Source: G965222535 sp965222535
GTDB lineage: Bacteria > Pseudomonadota > Gammaproteobacteria > HK1
Direction of reading: 5' to 3'
Assembly: GCA_965222535.1 (NCBI GenBank)
Contig: OZ244957.1
Span: 1,798,001-1,862,000, forward strand
Length of the DNA stretch: 64,000 nt
Below are positions 35,499 to 43,676 of the stretch, piece after piece. Under the pieces are notes generated by a model. That model worked only from the letters and a program-made list of their open reading frames with translations, made no database searches and was not told where the DNA came from. The stretch's first letter is position 1; every line of letters begins with the position of its first letter. Made by a program: the position numbers and the translations under genes.

Positions 35499-36230
35499 AT
35501 GATAAAAATTGTGAATCACCGCGGTTCCAATACCCGCCATCCAGAAAACACTTATCCTGCCGCAAAAGCATCGGTTCACGAAGGTGCCGACTACGTCGAA
35601 CTGGACATTCGCGAAAGCGCCGATAGCATACCCTTTGTGATCCACGATTATCGCCTTGATCGCACAACCGATGGCAGTGGTCCGGTTAACACAAAAAGCG
35701 CAAAAGAACTTGAACAGATGGACGCTGGTAGCTGGTTTTCCCCGCAATTTCGTGGGACCCGCTTGCCAAGATTCGAAGAATTTATGCGTTTTTTGAGCGG
35801 CAAGTGCGGTATACAGGTAGAGTTGAAAGCGACCAACTTCGCCAAAATTCTCGGCATCATCAAAACACTAAATTTTGCCCCAGACGAAGTTCGCTTCTGC
35901 ACTTTTACGCCGGATATCTTTGCCGATATGCGACACAGCAGCGATCCCTATCCACGCTTGTACTACCTTGAGTACAGCACCGACCTCGACCGGCATATTG
36001 AGAAAGACCGCGTCTCTATTCTTGAAGTCGTTGAGTACAAAAACTTTGATGAATCGCTCGTTTCTGCCTGCCATCAGCGCGGCATCCAATTGCAAGTGTT
36101 TTGCGATACCGTCAACGCTGAGCATTATCGACACATCATCTGCTCGGGCGCTGATTTTATAAACGTCGATGACACTAGGTTGGCACGTGCTATTCTCGCC
36201 GAAGAAGCTACCGCAGGCCGGGTAGTATGA
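35499..36230 (+). CDS. Glycerophosphodiester phosphodiesterase family protein
   Basis: The 243-residue protein has the GDPD catalytic signatures: NHRGSNTRHPENT (catalytic His and metal Glu), DYVELDIRESAD and FVIHDYRLDRTTDG (second catalytic His), plus GIQVELKA with another metal Glu. The C-terminal SGADFINVDDTRLAR closes the TIM barrel. It has no signal peptide, so it works in the cytosol on an imported glycerophosphodiester, releasing glycerol-3-phosphate plus an alcohol, or a phosphorylated alcohol. Its stop overlaps the next ATG by 4 bp (ATGA), coupling it to an inositol-monophosphatase-family enzyme. That coupling points to glycerophosphoinositol or a similar polyol/sugar substrate. Confidence 0.92.
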   Translation: MIKIVNHRGSNTRHPENTYPAAKASVHEGADYVELDIRESADSIPFVIHDYRLDRTTDGSGPVNTKSAKELEQMDAGSWFSPQFRGTRLPRFEEFMRFLSGKCGIQVELKATNFAKILGIIKTLNFAPDEVRFCTFTPDIFADMRHSSDPYPRLYYLEYSTDLDRHIEKDRVSILEVVEYKNFDESLVSACHQRGIQLQVFCDTVNAEHYRHIICSGADFINVDDTRLARAILAEEATAGRVV

Positions 36231-36982
36231 AGTGTCAGAAGTACCGTGCCGCACTGGCACATACCATGGTCGCAGTCAGTGAGTTTAGCCTGCAACAGTT
36301 TAACTCCAACAAGCTGCATAGTATTGTCGAGAAGGGGTACCTTGACTTCGCCACTCATGTGGATCGCGAAGCCGAAGACATGATCCGCTGCCTGCTCAGC
36401 GACAGATTGGGTGATGTGAATTTTCTCGGCGAGGAGTTCGGCGGCGACCGTCGTGCCCCATCCTACTGGGTTATAGATCCTATTGACGGCACCAGCAATT
36501 TCATGAGCGGATTGCCACTATGGGGCGTTTCAATCGCGTATGTTGATAAAGGTCGCGTTATTCTCGGTGCGGTATCGCTACCGTCACTCGACATCATGCT
36601 GACTGCTGAGCACGAAAAAGGCATACAAGTAGAGGGTGCGTACCAAGCTCACAATACCGCTTATTCGCAGCTGTTTTGCGTCGGTAGAAACAGCCTCTGG
36701 AATAGCAACCACCGACAGCAACTGGAAAACACCTTGGAGAAATCTGGTTATGGTGTCGTCTGTCTCGGTTCGTGCGCAGCAACACTTGCGTTTATCGCGT
36801 TGGGGCGCCTGAGCGGCTATTTTGAAGCCGAGATCAAAGAGTGGGACTGCGCCGCTGGCGTGCTTTTGTGCAGAGAAGCTGGTCTGTACGCTTGGTACAA
36901 ATCAAACGGGCACGACGACCGCTGTTCTGTATTTGCCGGACCGCAAACCCTAGAGAAAATTATTCCATCAGAATTTGACTGA
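36227..36982 (+). CDS. Inositol monophosphatase family phosphatase
   Basis: The 251-residue protein keeps all metal-binding blocks of the family: DFATHVDREAED, FLGEEFGGD (Glu pair), YWVIDPIDGTSNFMSG (both Asp and the Thr) and EIKEWDCAAGVLLC (the distal Asp). It should hydrolyse a sugar or polyol phosphate such as inositol-1-phosphate. It is translationally coupled to the GDPD gene and ends the operon at 36982, just before an interspersed repeat. It contrasts with the SuhB-like protein at 54498, in which most of these residues are lost. Confidence 0.92.
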   Translation: MKCQKYRAALAHTMVAVSEFSLQQFNSNKLHSIVEKGYLDFATHVDREAEDMIRCLLSDRLGDVNFLGEEFGGDRRAPSYWVIDPIDGTSNFMSGLPLWGVSIAYVDKGRVILGAVSLPSLDIMLTAEHEKGIQVEGAYQAHNTAYSQLFCVGRNSLWNSNHRQQLENTLEKSGYGVVCLGSCAATLAFIALGRLSGYFEAEIKEWDCAAGVLLCREAGLYAWYKSNGHDDRCSVFAGPQTLEKIIPSEFD

Positions 36983-37013
36983 ACGAGTCGGCAACCAACC
37001 CTAGGCCAACCCC

Positions 37014-37132
37014 AAGGAACCTCGAAAAATGGCAATGGGATGGGGGTTTGGGGGAAGGGGCATGATCCCCTGTAACGTATGCCATTGATTTATATCCCTT
37101 TCCCCAATAGACAAGCCCCGCAGGGCACCTCA
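37014..37132 (-). repeat. Interspersed hairpin repeat
   Basis: It starts GGAACCTCGAAAAATGGCAA, has the G-rich arm GGGGTTTGGGGGAAGGGGCA, then TATCCCTTTCCCCAATAGAC and AAGCCCCGCAGGGCACCTC. The left hairpin arm of the family is truncated. It lies between the convergent IMPase and UxaA genes. Confidence 0.75.
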
Positions 37133-37144
37133 GTAGATAAGCGG

Positions 37145-38677
37145 CTACATCACAGCGCCTATCTGCCATGGTACGAACTCGACATCACCAAATCCCAACT
37201 GTTCACTTTGGGTTTTTTCGCCGGAAGCAATTTGCAAAAAGTGCTCAAAAATTCCCTCGCCTTTTTGCTCAATGGAAACCCCCTCATCGACGATGTCACC
37301 GCAGTTGATGTCCATATCCTCCATCATGCGAGTGTACACTTCGCTGTTTGTCGCCAGTTTAATGCAAGGTGTTGGTTTGTAACCAGACACCGATCCGCGT
37401 CCAGTGGTAAATGCAATTAAGTTGGCACCGGCAGCGATCTGGCCTGTAACAGAACAGGGATCGTAGCCAGGGCTATCCATAAACACAAAGCCGCATTTAT
37501 CGATGCGTTCTGCAAATTGATAAACTTCCTTTAGCGGGGCAGTGCCGCCTTTGGCGACGGCACCAAGGGATTTTTCCAGTATGGTGGTCAATCCGCCACG
37601 CTTGTTGCCAGGTGACGGGTTGTTATTCATATCCACGCCATTACGCCGCGTATACGCCTCCCACCAGCGGATGCGCTCGTCCAACTTGTCGGCGACCTCT
37701 TCGCTGAGCGCACGATTCCTGAGCAGGTGCTCCGCTCCGTAGATTTCAGGAGTCTCGGACAGGATAGTCGTGCCCCCGTGTCGCACCAGCAGATCCGAAG
37801 CAAAACCCAATGCTGGATTGGCGGTGATACCGGAATACCCGTCCGACCCACCGCACTGCATGCCAACACAAAGGTTGCTAATCGGAACCGATTCGCGCAC
37901 AGCATTATTAGCCTGCTGTATCAGTTCGCGCACTACCTGTACACCATCGCGCACAGTGTTAAGCGTTCCGCCAGTGTGTTGTATAGTCATGTGTCGCAGC
38001 GCCTTTTCCGCGACGGGATTACCATCGCGCAAAAGCTGTACAACCTGCATTACTTCGCAACCCAAACCCAGCAATAGCACTCCACCAAAATTGGGGTGCC
38101 TAGCATAACCACTCAGTGTGCGAAAAAGTGCGCCGTAACCCTCATCGTTGGTCGCCATGCCGCAGCCACTAGCATGAGTAATCGGCACAATACCGTCAAC
38201 GTTTTCGCAAGCAGCGAACCAGTCGCTCTTCTCCGCCTCTGCAGCGATAAAACGGGCCACGCTACCAGAGCAATTCACCGAACTGACGATGCCGATATAG
38301 TTGCGCGTGCCTGCCCGGCCATTAGCGCGTCGATAGCCACGAAACGTACGTGGTGGCGAAAGCACTACCGACGACAATGGGGCACTTTGTTTTGAAAATC
38401 TACTGTCCCTAGGGTGATCAACCATCCCGCAATTGTGCACATGGACGTGATCACCCACAGCAATCGCCGTTTCGGCCACACCGATAACCTGTCCATAACG
38501 GTATAAATACTCTCCCGTTGCCAGCGTTGAGCTGGCGATTTTGTGTCCCCGTGGAATAGCGCACGCCAAAGTTACTCCGATCTCATCAATTCGTTCGCCG
38601 GCGGCAAAATCCCGTAGTGCGATGCGTACATTATCTCTTGGATTTAGCGCCACGGTGTTGATTTTATTGCCCGACAT
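37145..38677 (-). CDS. UxaA-family hydrolyase (altronate/galactarate dehydratase type)
   Basis: The 510-residue protein has the two-part UxaA structure. An N-terminal SAF domain (1-100) contains VHVHNCGMVDHPRD, and a large C-terminal domain contains FRGYRRANGRAGTRNYIGIV, the cysteine-bearing ITHASGCGMATNDEG, LGLGCEV and GYDPCSVTGQIAAGANLIAF. These enzymes dehydrate sugar acids (altronate, galactarate and similar) using iron or manganese. It is on the opposite strand to its neighbours but sits between a polyol-phosphate operon and a sugar dehydrogenase/lactonase pair, so it probably works in the same sugar-acid pathway. GGAAG lies upstream of the start. Confidence 0.9.
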   Translation of the reverse strand: MSGNKINTVALNPRDNVRIALRDFAAGERIDEIGVTLACAIPRGHKIASSTLATGEYLYRYGQVIGVAETAIAVGDHVHVHNCGMVDHPRDSRFSKQSAPLSSVVLSPPRTFRGYRRANGRAGTRNYIGIVSSVNCSGSVARFIAAEAEKSDWFAACENVDGIVPITHASGCGMATNDEGYGALFRTLSGYARHPNFGGVLLLGLGCEVMQVVQLLRDGNPVAEKALRHMTIQHTGGTLNTVRDGVQVVRELIQQANNAVRESVPISNLCVGMQCGGSDGYSGITANPALGFASDLLVRHGGTTILSETPEIYGAEHLLRNRALSEEVADKLDERIRWWEAYTRRNGVDMNNNPSPGNKRGGLTTILEKSLGAVAKGGTAPLKEVYQFAERIDKCGFVFMDSPGYDPCSVTGQIAAGANLIAFTTGRGSVSGYKPTPCIKLATNSEVYTRMMEDMDINCGDIVDEGVSIEQKGEGIFEHFLQIASGEKTQSEQLGFGDVEFVPWQIGAVM

Positions 38678-38992
38678 AGCTGCTTCCGAATGAACAACTC
38701 ATCAATTACCTGTTGGCAGTGCTTGACAAGCCAGCTAGTATAACTAGCATGTTGGAATATTATTGACTAATCAGCGCAAAACGTAAGCCCAAAGCCGTAG
38801 CTCCCTTACAGATTAGGGAGAAGGCAGTGGCAAAGGAGGTACTAACCATGAGCCACCAAGAAGTGGAGTAGAGCTGGGTGATCGAACTCATTGTAGCACA
38901 TCGAGTCACCCAATCCGAAGCGCATCGTATGGTTTTGGCATTTCCATGTTTCCCGCGATTGCTAAAACCAGCCACCAGTACACAGCCACAAC

Positions 38993-39184
38993 TCAGACCC
39001 TCATGCGCTAATTGGTACTGTCCAGTACGGGGCACGGGATGAGGCCGCCTGCTGCGAACACACTGCGGTATCTGGGGCTTTGGTACGGGACGGTACAGCC
39101 GCTGCGCGTAATAAACTGGCCAAGCATCTCAACCAACTGAGCACAACCGCCAGCAAATATCCCACACTCTTTGGAGTCATGTAA
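38993..39184 (+). pseudogene. C-terminal remnant of a GntR-type (FCD domain) regulator
   Basis: The plus frame ending at TAA 39182-39184 reads EHTAVSGALVRDGTAAARNK followed by LAKHLNQL, matching the closing helices of FCD ligand-binding domains, which have the form EHxAIxxALxxRDxxAA plus HL. Upstream (38760-38992) no DNA-binding domain remains and stops occur in all plausible frames. A regulator of the adjacent sugar-acid genes was probably lost. The 38697-38992 stretch shows no other gene. Confidence 0.5.
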
Positions 39185-39212
39185 AACCCATGCACAAGCA
39201 AACTACCGTCAC

Positions 39213-40259
39213 ATGAAGGCCAGCGACAGCACAATACTCAACGAGCGAACCAAACGCCCGCTTTCACTAACCCGAATGGGCTTTGGTGGCGCACCGCTCG
39301 GCAACCTCTATCGTCGATTATCGGACGAGGATGCGCAGTCAACCTTGGATGCCGCATACCGCGCTGGCATCCGTTATTTTGATACTGCGCCACAATACGG
39401 ACTGGGCCGATCCGAATCCCGGATCGGTGCCGCCATGACAACAATAAACCGCAACACAATCACTCTCTCCACCAAAGTTGGGCGACTACTGCTCAACTGC
39501 GAGCCTCACGAAGTCACGTCCGCGGCCTTTGTCGACGTACCGCAGAAGCGAATTGTCTACGACTACAGCTACGACGGTGTGATGCGCAGTTACGAGGCCA
39601 GTCTCGTACGCCTCGGTGTGGAGCAGATCGACATCCTATTCGTTCACGACATTGATGTCTTTACTCATGGCAACCAATCCACCGTCAACACTAAACTGCG
39701 CGAGTTGTTCAACAACGGAGGCTATCGCGCCCTGCAAAAGCTGAAAGATGGCGGTCGAGTGCTCGCCATTGGTGCTGGAGTGAACGAGTGGCAAGTGTGT
39801 GAACGATTACTGTCGCTCGGCGACTTTGATGGTTTTTTACTGGCCGGGCGCTACACACTGTTGGAGCAGAGCGCACTCGACCACTTTCTGCCGTTGTGCT
39901 GTAAACGCGATGTCGGCATCATTCTCGGCGGCCCCTACAACTCAGGTATTCTGGCAACCGGCGCGATAAGTGGCGCGAAATACAACTACGCAGATGCCCC
40001 CCCGCACATTCTCCAGCGCGTACAGGCAATCGAGAGAGTGTGTGTAGCGCACAGCGTAAAACTGATTGCCGCTTCGTTACAGTTCGTGCTCGGACACCCA
40101 GCAGTGAAAACCGTGATCCCAGGTGCTATGTCTGCTGCCGAAGTCAGGGAGAATGTCGCGCTCATGGCGCACCCCATCCCGGATGGCCTGTGGTTCGATC
40201 TCAAATCAGCTGGGTTGCTACGCGAAGACGCTCCAGTGCCCACTGCTGCGCAGCTGTGA
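39213..40259 (+). CDS. Aldo/keto reductase, aldose 1-dehydrogenase/L-fucose dehydrogenase type
   Basis: The 348-residue protein belongs to the AKR family near D-threo-aldose 1-dehydrogenase. RMGFGGAPLGNLYRRLSDED is followed by the catalytic tetrad: Asp and Tyr in YFDTAPQYGLGRSE, Lys in TLSTKVGRLL and His in IDILFVHDID. These enzymes oxidise sugars such as L-fucose to the lactone with NAD(P)+. The start at ATG 39213 is chosen; a TTG at 39171 lies inside the regulator remnant. Its stop overlaps the GTG of the next gene (GTGA), coupling it to a lactonase, which fits lactone formation followed by ring opening. Confidence 0.87.
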   Translation: MKASDSTILNERTKRPLSLTRMGFGGAPLGNLYRRLSDEDAQSTLDAAYRAGIRYFDTAPQYGLGRSESRIGAAMTTINRNTITLSTKVGRLLLNCEPHEVTSAAFVDVPQKRIVYDYSYDGVMRSYEASLVRLGVEQIDILFVHDIDVFTHGNQSTVNTKLRELFNNGGYRALQKLKDGGRVLAIGAGVNEWQVCERLLSLGDFDGFLLAGRYTLLEQSALDHFLPLCCKRDVGIILGGPYNSGILATGAISGAKYNYADAPPHILQRVQAIERVCVAHSVKLIAASLQFVLGHPAVKTVIPGAMSAAEVRENVALMAHPIPDGLWFDLKSAGLLREDAPVPTAAQL

Positions 40260-41086
40260 AACTGGACGCCCACCAACATTTCTGGACTTTGTCGCACGGC
40301 TACTACAGCTGGCTCAGTCGCGATCTCAGGCCCATCTACCGCGACTTTTCCGTCGGCGATCTTAGGCCATTGCTTGAACGGCATGGCATCAAAGGTACTG
40401 TGCTCGTGCAAGCCGCCGCCGCCACAGCAGAAACGGAATTTCTGCTTTCGATTGCCGAAGCGCACACCTTTGTCAAAGGTGTGGTGGGCTGGGTTGACTT
40501 TGACGCGAACAATGCCACCCAAGCCATCTACAGAGCCGCCATCCACCCAAAAATTTGTGGTTTGAGACCGATGATACAGGATATCGCGGATCTAAACTGG
40601 ATGTTGCAGCCCCATTTACGCACTGCTTTTGAGGCAATGATCGAGTGCGAGTTAAGCTTTGACGCTTTGGTGCAACCAAAGCATTTGCCTAATCTATTGG
40701 CACTATTGAGCAAACACCCAACGCTGCAGGTGGTAATCGATCACGCGGCTAAACCAGACATCTGCAATCAGTCATTCGATAATTGGGCACTGCACATGCG
40801 ACAAATAGCCTACGACACCAATGCCTTCTGTAAGCTCTCTGGGCTGGTCACCGAGGCGGCGGCTAACTGGTGCCCTGACGACTTGCGACCTTTTGTCGCG
40901 CACTTGCTCGATACCTTCGGCCCCTCGCGCCTGATCTGGGGTAGCGACTGGCCGGTGTGCACGCTGGCGACCACCTACGACCGGTGGTATGACACGACAC
41001 AGGAATTGCTGCACGATCTGACATCTCTTGAGATTGAAGCCGTGCTGGGCAGGAATGCCATGACAGCCTATCGATTGTCACCCTAA
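40256..41086 (+). CDS. Amidohydrolase-family sugar lactonase (L-fuconolactonase-like)
   Basis: The 276-residue TIM-barrel protein of the amidohydrolase-2 family has the N-terminal HxH in LDAHQHFWTLSHGYYSWL, VIDHAAKP with a metal or catalytic His, and LIWGSDWPVC with the Asp. The family includes L-fucono- and L-rhamnono-lactonases and 4-sulfomuconolactonases. It starts at GTG 40256, overlapping the AKR stop. The longer open frame (from 40040) lies inside the AKR gene and has no homology. The dehydrogenase-lactonase pair implies oxidation of an aldose to the aldonate, which the UxaA-type enzyme could dehydrate. Confidence 0.87.
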   Translation: MKLDAHQHFWTLSHGYYSWLSRDLRPIYRDFSVGDLRPLLERHGIKGTVLVQAAAATAETEFLLSIAEAHTFVKGVVGWVDFDANNATQAIYRAAIHPKICGLRPMIQDIADLNWMLQPHLRTAFEAMIECELSFDALVQPKHLPNLLALLSKHPTLQVVIDHAAKPDICNQSFDNWALHMRQIAYDTNAFCKLSGLVTEAAANWCPDDLRPFVAHLLDTFGPSRLIWGSDWPVCTLATTYDRWYDTTQELLHDLTSLEIEAVLGRNAMTAYRLSP

Positions 41087-41450
41087 ACCGGGGCACCGCC
41101 GCCATCGGTCTATACAACAAAATCATCACTACCAAGCATCTCGTAAAACTGAGTACAGCGGTTTTCAGGCTACCCCACAGCAAGTACCATGGTGCCCATC
41201 AACCAGACGCTCTCTCTCAATCAATAGGATTGGATAATAGCTTGGCTTTGCTCGCCCAACCTCTCAAAACCCGCTTGGATTAATTCCCCTAGTCTGCAGA
41301 AAACGCGGCGTACCCATCAACACCACGGCAGCTTGGCTGCAAGCTTATGAATTAGAGAGACGTAATCCACTTAACTATTCCGTGCCGGCACATTGTGTAC
41401 CCATCCGTAGCCATCCTCTATTCTTAGCGAGAGAGGTATTAGGGCAGTTG

Positions 41451-41505
41451 GTAAGGGAAGCGGAAGAAAGGAGCCCGTAGGGCGACTGGCGTCCGCTTCC
41501 CTTAC
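41451..41505. repeat. Perfect 14-bp inverted repeat upstream of the IS481-like gene
   Basis: Arms GTAAGGGAAGCGGA (41451-41464) and TCCGCTTCCCTTAC (41492-41505) are exact complements separated by 27 nt. The hairpin lies 28 bp before the transposase ATG. It could be a regulatory hairpin or part of an element end. The rest of 41087-41450 shows no gene that I can support. Confidence 0.6.
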
Positions 41506-41533
41506 ATCAAACATTTTCCGAGGCACCGAAACG

Positions 41534-42616
41534 ATGAACCTTCAACTCCACAAAAACGCACGCACCTCACCGGCTATCCGCCGAGAACGTCAAGCCCAGC
41601 CGGCCTCTATTACCAACAAAGAGCTGGCAGACCTTTATCATCTCAACCGCCACACGGTAGCCAAGTGGCGCAAGCGTCAAGGTACTGCCGAGGCATCCTC
41701 CCGCCCGCATACCATTCACGCCAATCTCTCCCCTGCACAAGAGCAAATAACGGTTGCCTTGCGAACCAACCTGCTACTCCCCTTGGACGACCGGCTGGCC
41801 GTCACACATGAGTTCATCAACACCTCGGTCTCGCGTTCGAGGGTGAGCCGTTGTTTGCGCCGACATAACGTTTCTAATCTCAACGTGTTACGTGAGCAGC
41901 TTGAACCTTCCGTTGCGATTGCCAAGCCGAAACCCTTCAAGAACTATGAACCCGGGTTTGTCCACGTAGACATCAAATACCTTCCTAAAATGCCTGACGA
42001 ACCTCGACACAAGTACTTGTTCGCTGCCATTGACCGCTCAACCCGCTGGGTTTATGTCGAAATCCATGACAACAAGTCGGCGCGAACCGCTAATGAGTTT
42101 CTTAGCCGTTTGATTGACAAGGCACCTTTTACCATCAATACAATCCTTACCGACAACGGCAAGGAATTCACCGACCGTTTCTGTGCCACGGGTGAACGGC
42201 AGCCCACCGGGCGTCGTCCCTTTGATAAAGCGTGCCAAGTTCACAATATCGTGCACCGCCTCATCAAACCCCGGCACCCGCAAACCAATGGCATGATTGA
42301 ACGCTTCAACGGCCGTATCGCTGAAATCCTCAATACCTACCACTTCGACTCCTCTCAAACCCTGTCTCAAACTATCCTTCGCTATGTTAGACTCTACAAT
42401 CATGCCATTCCCCAGAAATCTTTAGGTCACCTATCCCCTATGAGCGCTATGCAACAGTGGCAACAAAAAACGCCTCATCGGTTCAAAGAACTCGCCTACA
42501 ACCTCACGGAACCCGACATGCCTCCGCCGCCGCCACCTCCTCCACCTCCACGCAACGTCAGAGGGGACACTCAGCCGCCAAGACCACCAATTCAGCCGCG
42601 AAAACCGGGGAAATAA
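41534..42616 (+). CDS. IS481-like transposase with proline-rich tail
   Basis: The 360-residue intact transposase has a helix-turn-helix at about 25-55 (ELADLYHLNRHTVAKWRKRQ) and an integrase core with Asp146 (GFVHVDIKYLP), Asp207 (TILTDNGKEFT) and Glu256 (NGMIERFNGRI), the full DDE set. It is related to the broken copy at 29390-30287. The C-terminus carries ten consecutive prolines and a further Pro/Arg/Gln-rich stretch, unusual for the family. A strong hairpin follows the stop. I could not define terminal inverted repeats, so the element boundaries are unknown. Confidence 0.9.
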   Translation: MNLQLHKNARTSPAIRRERQAQPASITNKELADLYHLNRHTVAKWRKRQGTAEASSRPHTIHANLSPAQEQITVALRTNLLLPLDDRLAVTHEFINTSVSRSRVSRCLRRHNVSNLNVLREQLEPSVAIAKPKPFKNYEPGFVHVDIKYLPKMPDEPRHKYLFAAIDRSTRWVYVEIHDNKSARTANEFLSRLIDKAPFTINTILTDNGKEFTDRFCATGERQPTGRRPFDKACQVHNIVHRLIKPRHPQTNGMIERFNGRIAEILNTYHFDSSQTLSQTILRYVRLYNHAIPQKSLGHLSPMSAMQQWQQKTPHRFKELAYNLTEPDMPPPPPPPPPPRNVRGDTQPPRPPIQPRKPGK

Positions 42617-42618
42617 GC

Positions 42619-42668
42619 CCTTGCCCCCAAATCAACCGACGACTAAAAGCGGCGGCTTGGGGGCAAGG
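42619..42668 (+). terminator. Strong hairpin after the IS481-like gene
   Basis: Arms CCTTGCCCCCAA (42619-42630) and TTGGGGGCAAGG (42657-42668) pair perfectly over 12 bp, starting 3 bp after the TAA. There is no T-tract, so it could terminate with Rho's help or stabilise the mRNA. The following 42669-42916 shows no gene I can support. Confidence 0.6.
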
Positions 42669-42942
42669 TTAACCGCTGTGAGAAAACACACAAGGGCCAG
42701 ACAACCGACTGCGCAAAATGGCAATATCTTCACCCGGCAATACGGCAGCGATTGATGAGCAACGTCGCTGACAGTGAGGCTTTCTCGAGTTGCTTGAAGC
42801 CTCATTGATGGGTTGCCTGACCGTCTTTTGCGTAGGCAAGAGTCCCTTGTGTAGGTGGTCGCGAATGCGAAGGAGCGCCGGCGACAAGCAGCGCCTCGTC
42901 GTGGAACAACAAGGCAGTTGAGCGGATAAGGAGCGAGTGACG

Positions 42943-43572
42943 GTGATATCCCCGCTTGCAGCACTTGAACGTTTAGCGGAGGGGAATCGGCGCTTCGTGT
43001 CCGTCGTGCGAGAGCGCAATGCGTTTGTCGGTCAGGCGAATTTCAGCGATTTAGCCGTAAGTCAGGAACCATTTGCCATCGTCCTCGGCTGTTCCGACTC
43101 GCGCGTTCCAGCAGAGATCATCTTCAACCAAGGTCTGGGTGACCTTTTTGTCGTACGTGTCGCTGGCAATATCGTTGCACCTTCCCAAGTGGGCAGTGTT
43201 GAGTTCGCGGCAGGGCGCTTCGGCATCCGCTTGGTTGTTGTTTTGGGGCATTCTGCGTGTGGGGCTGTATTGGCAACTTTAGAAGAACTTGAGCACCCGA
43301 CGGTGCGCCGGCTGCCGAAGCTCGGTTCTATCGTCAACCGCATTCGCCCATCGTTGGAATCATTGTTTGCTTCAGAGCTGCGACACAATCCAGATGAGCT
43401 AGTGAAACACGCTGTCCGAGCCAACATTCGCGCTTCCGTAAATCAACTCCGACACGGATCACAACTTCTTGAAAGACTGGTTCAAAATGGTGATCTGGTG
43501 GTCGTAGGTGCCGAATACTCACTTGACACGGGCGTGGTGGATTTTTTCGAAGGCATGCCGATCACCCGCTAA
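42943..43572 (+). CDS. Beta-class carbonic anhydrase (probable integron cassette gene)
   Basis: The enzyme interconverts CO2 and bicarbonate. Counting from the GTG at 42937, the zinc site is complete: Cys52 and Asp54 with the Arg in LGCSDSRVPAE, His105 and Cys108 in VVLGHSACGA. GDLFVVRVAGN and the C-terminal GAEYSLDTGVVDFF are typical. The start at GTG 42943 is preferred, since AAGGAG lies 9 nt upstream; GTG 42937 is too close. The stop TAA lies inside the inverse core site of an attC-like palindrome and a GTTGAGC core lies 20 bp before the start. Both are hallmarks of an integron cassette. Confidence 0.92.
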   Translation: MISPLAALERLAEGNRRFVSVVRERNAFVGQANFSDLAVSQEPFAIVLGCSDSRVPAEIIFNQGLGDLFVVRVAGNIVAPSQVGSVEFAAGRFGIRLVVVLGHSACGAVLATLEELEHPTVRRLPKLGSIVNRIRPSLESLFASELRHNPDELVKHAVRANIRASVNQLRHGSQLLERLVQNGDLVVVGAEYSLDTGVVDFFEGMPITR

Positions 43573-43650
43573 CCAGACGCCGCTCGTACGCCAACCTGCT
43601 GTCGTCGTCCCGCTACACGGCTTGCCGTCCGTTCGTGGCGAGCGTTATGC
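43568..43650 (+). other. attC-like recombination site 1
   Basis: An 83-bp imperfect palindrome begins at the stop of the carbonic anhydrase gene with GCTAACC and ends with the core GTTATGC (43644-43650). Inner pairing is CGCTCGTACGCCAAC with GTTCGTGGCGAGCG, and the centre holds the hairpin ACGGC-TT-GCCGT. Unpaired bases on one side are as expected for attC. Its central 23 bp recur in site 2. Confidence 0.65.
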
Positions 43651-43676
43651 TTCTTAAGTCAACAGGGCAACAACTC

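Noticed and set aside
36227..36982. IMPase-family gene considered as a CysQ or SuhB gene
   Set aside because: Its coupling to a GDPD gene and the presence of a separate SuhB-like gene at 54498 make a catabolic phosphatase more likely.
38760..39035. Minus-strand open frame of 91 codons between uxaA and the aldo/keto reductase gene
   Set aside because: Composition is irregular, no ribosome binding site is seen, and the opposite strand carries a recognisable regulator remnant.
40040..40255. Longer start for the lactonase-like amidohydrolase gene
   Set aside because: The added 72 residues lie inside the aldo/keto reductase gene and match nothing, while the GTG at 40256 gives a GTGA overlap and the family N-terminus.
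42632..43019. Minus-strand open frames before the carbonic anhydrase gene
   Set aside because: They run through the terminator hairpin and into the carbonic anhydrase 5' end with no motif; probably noncoding.
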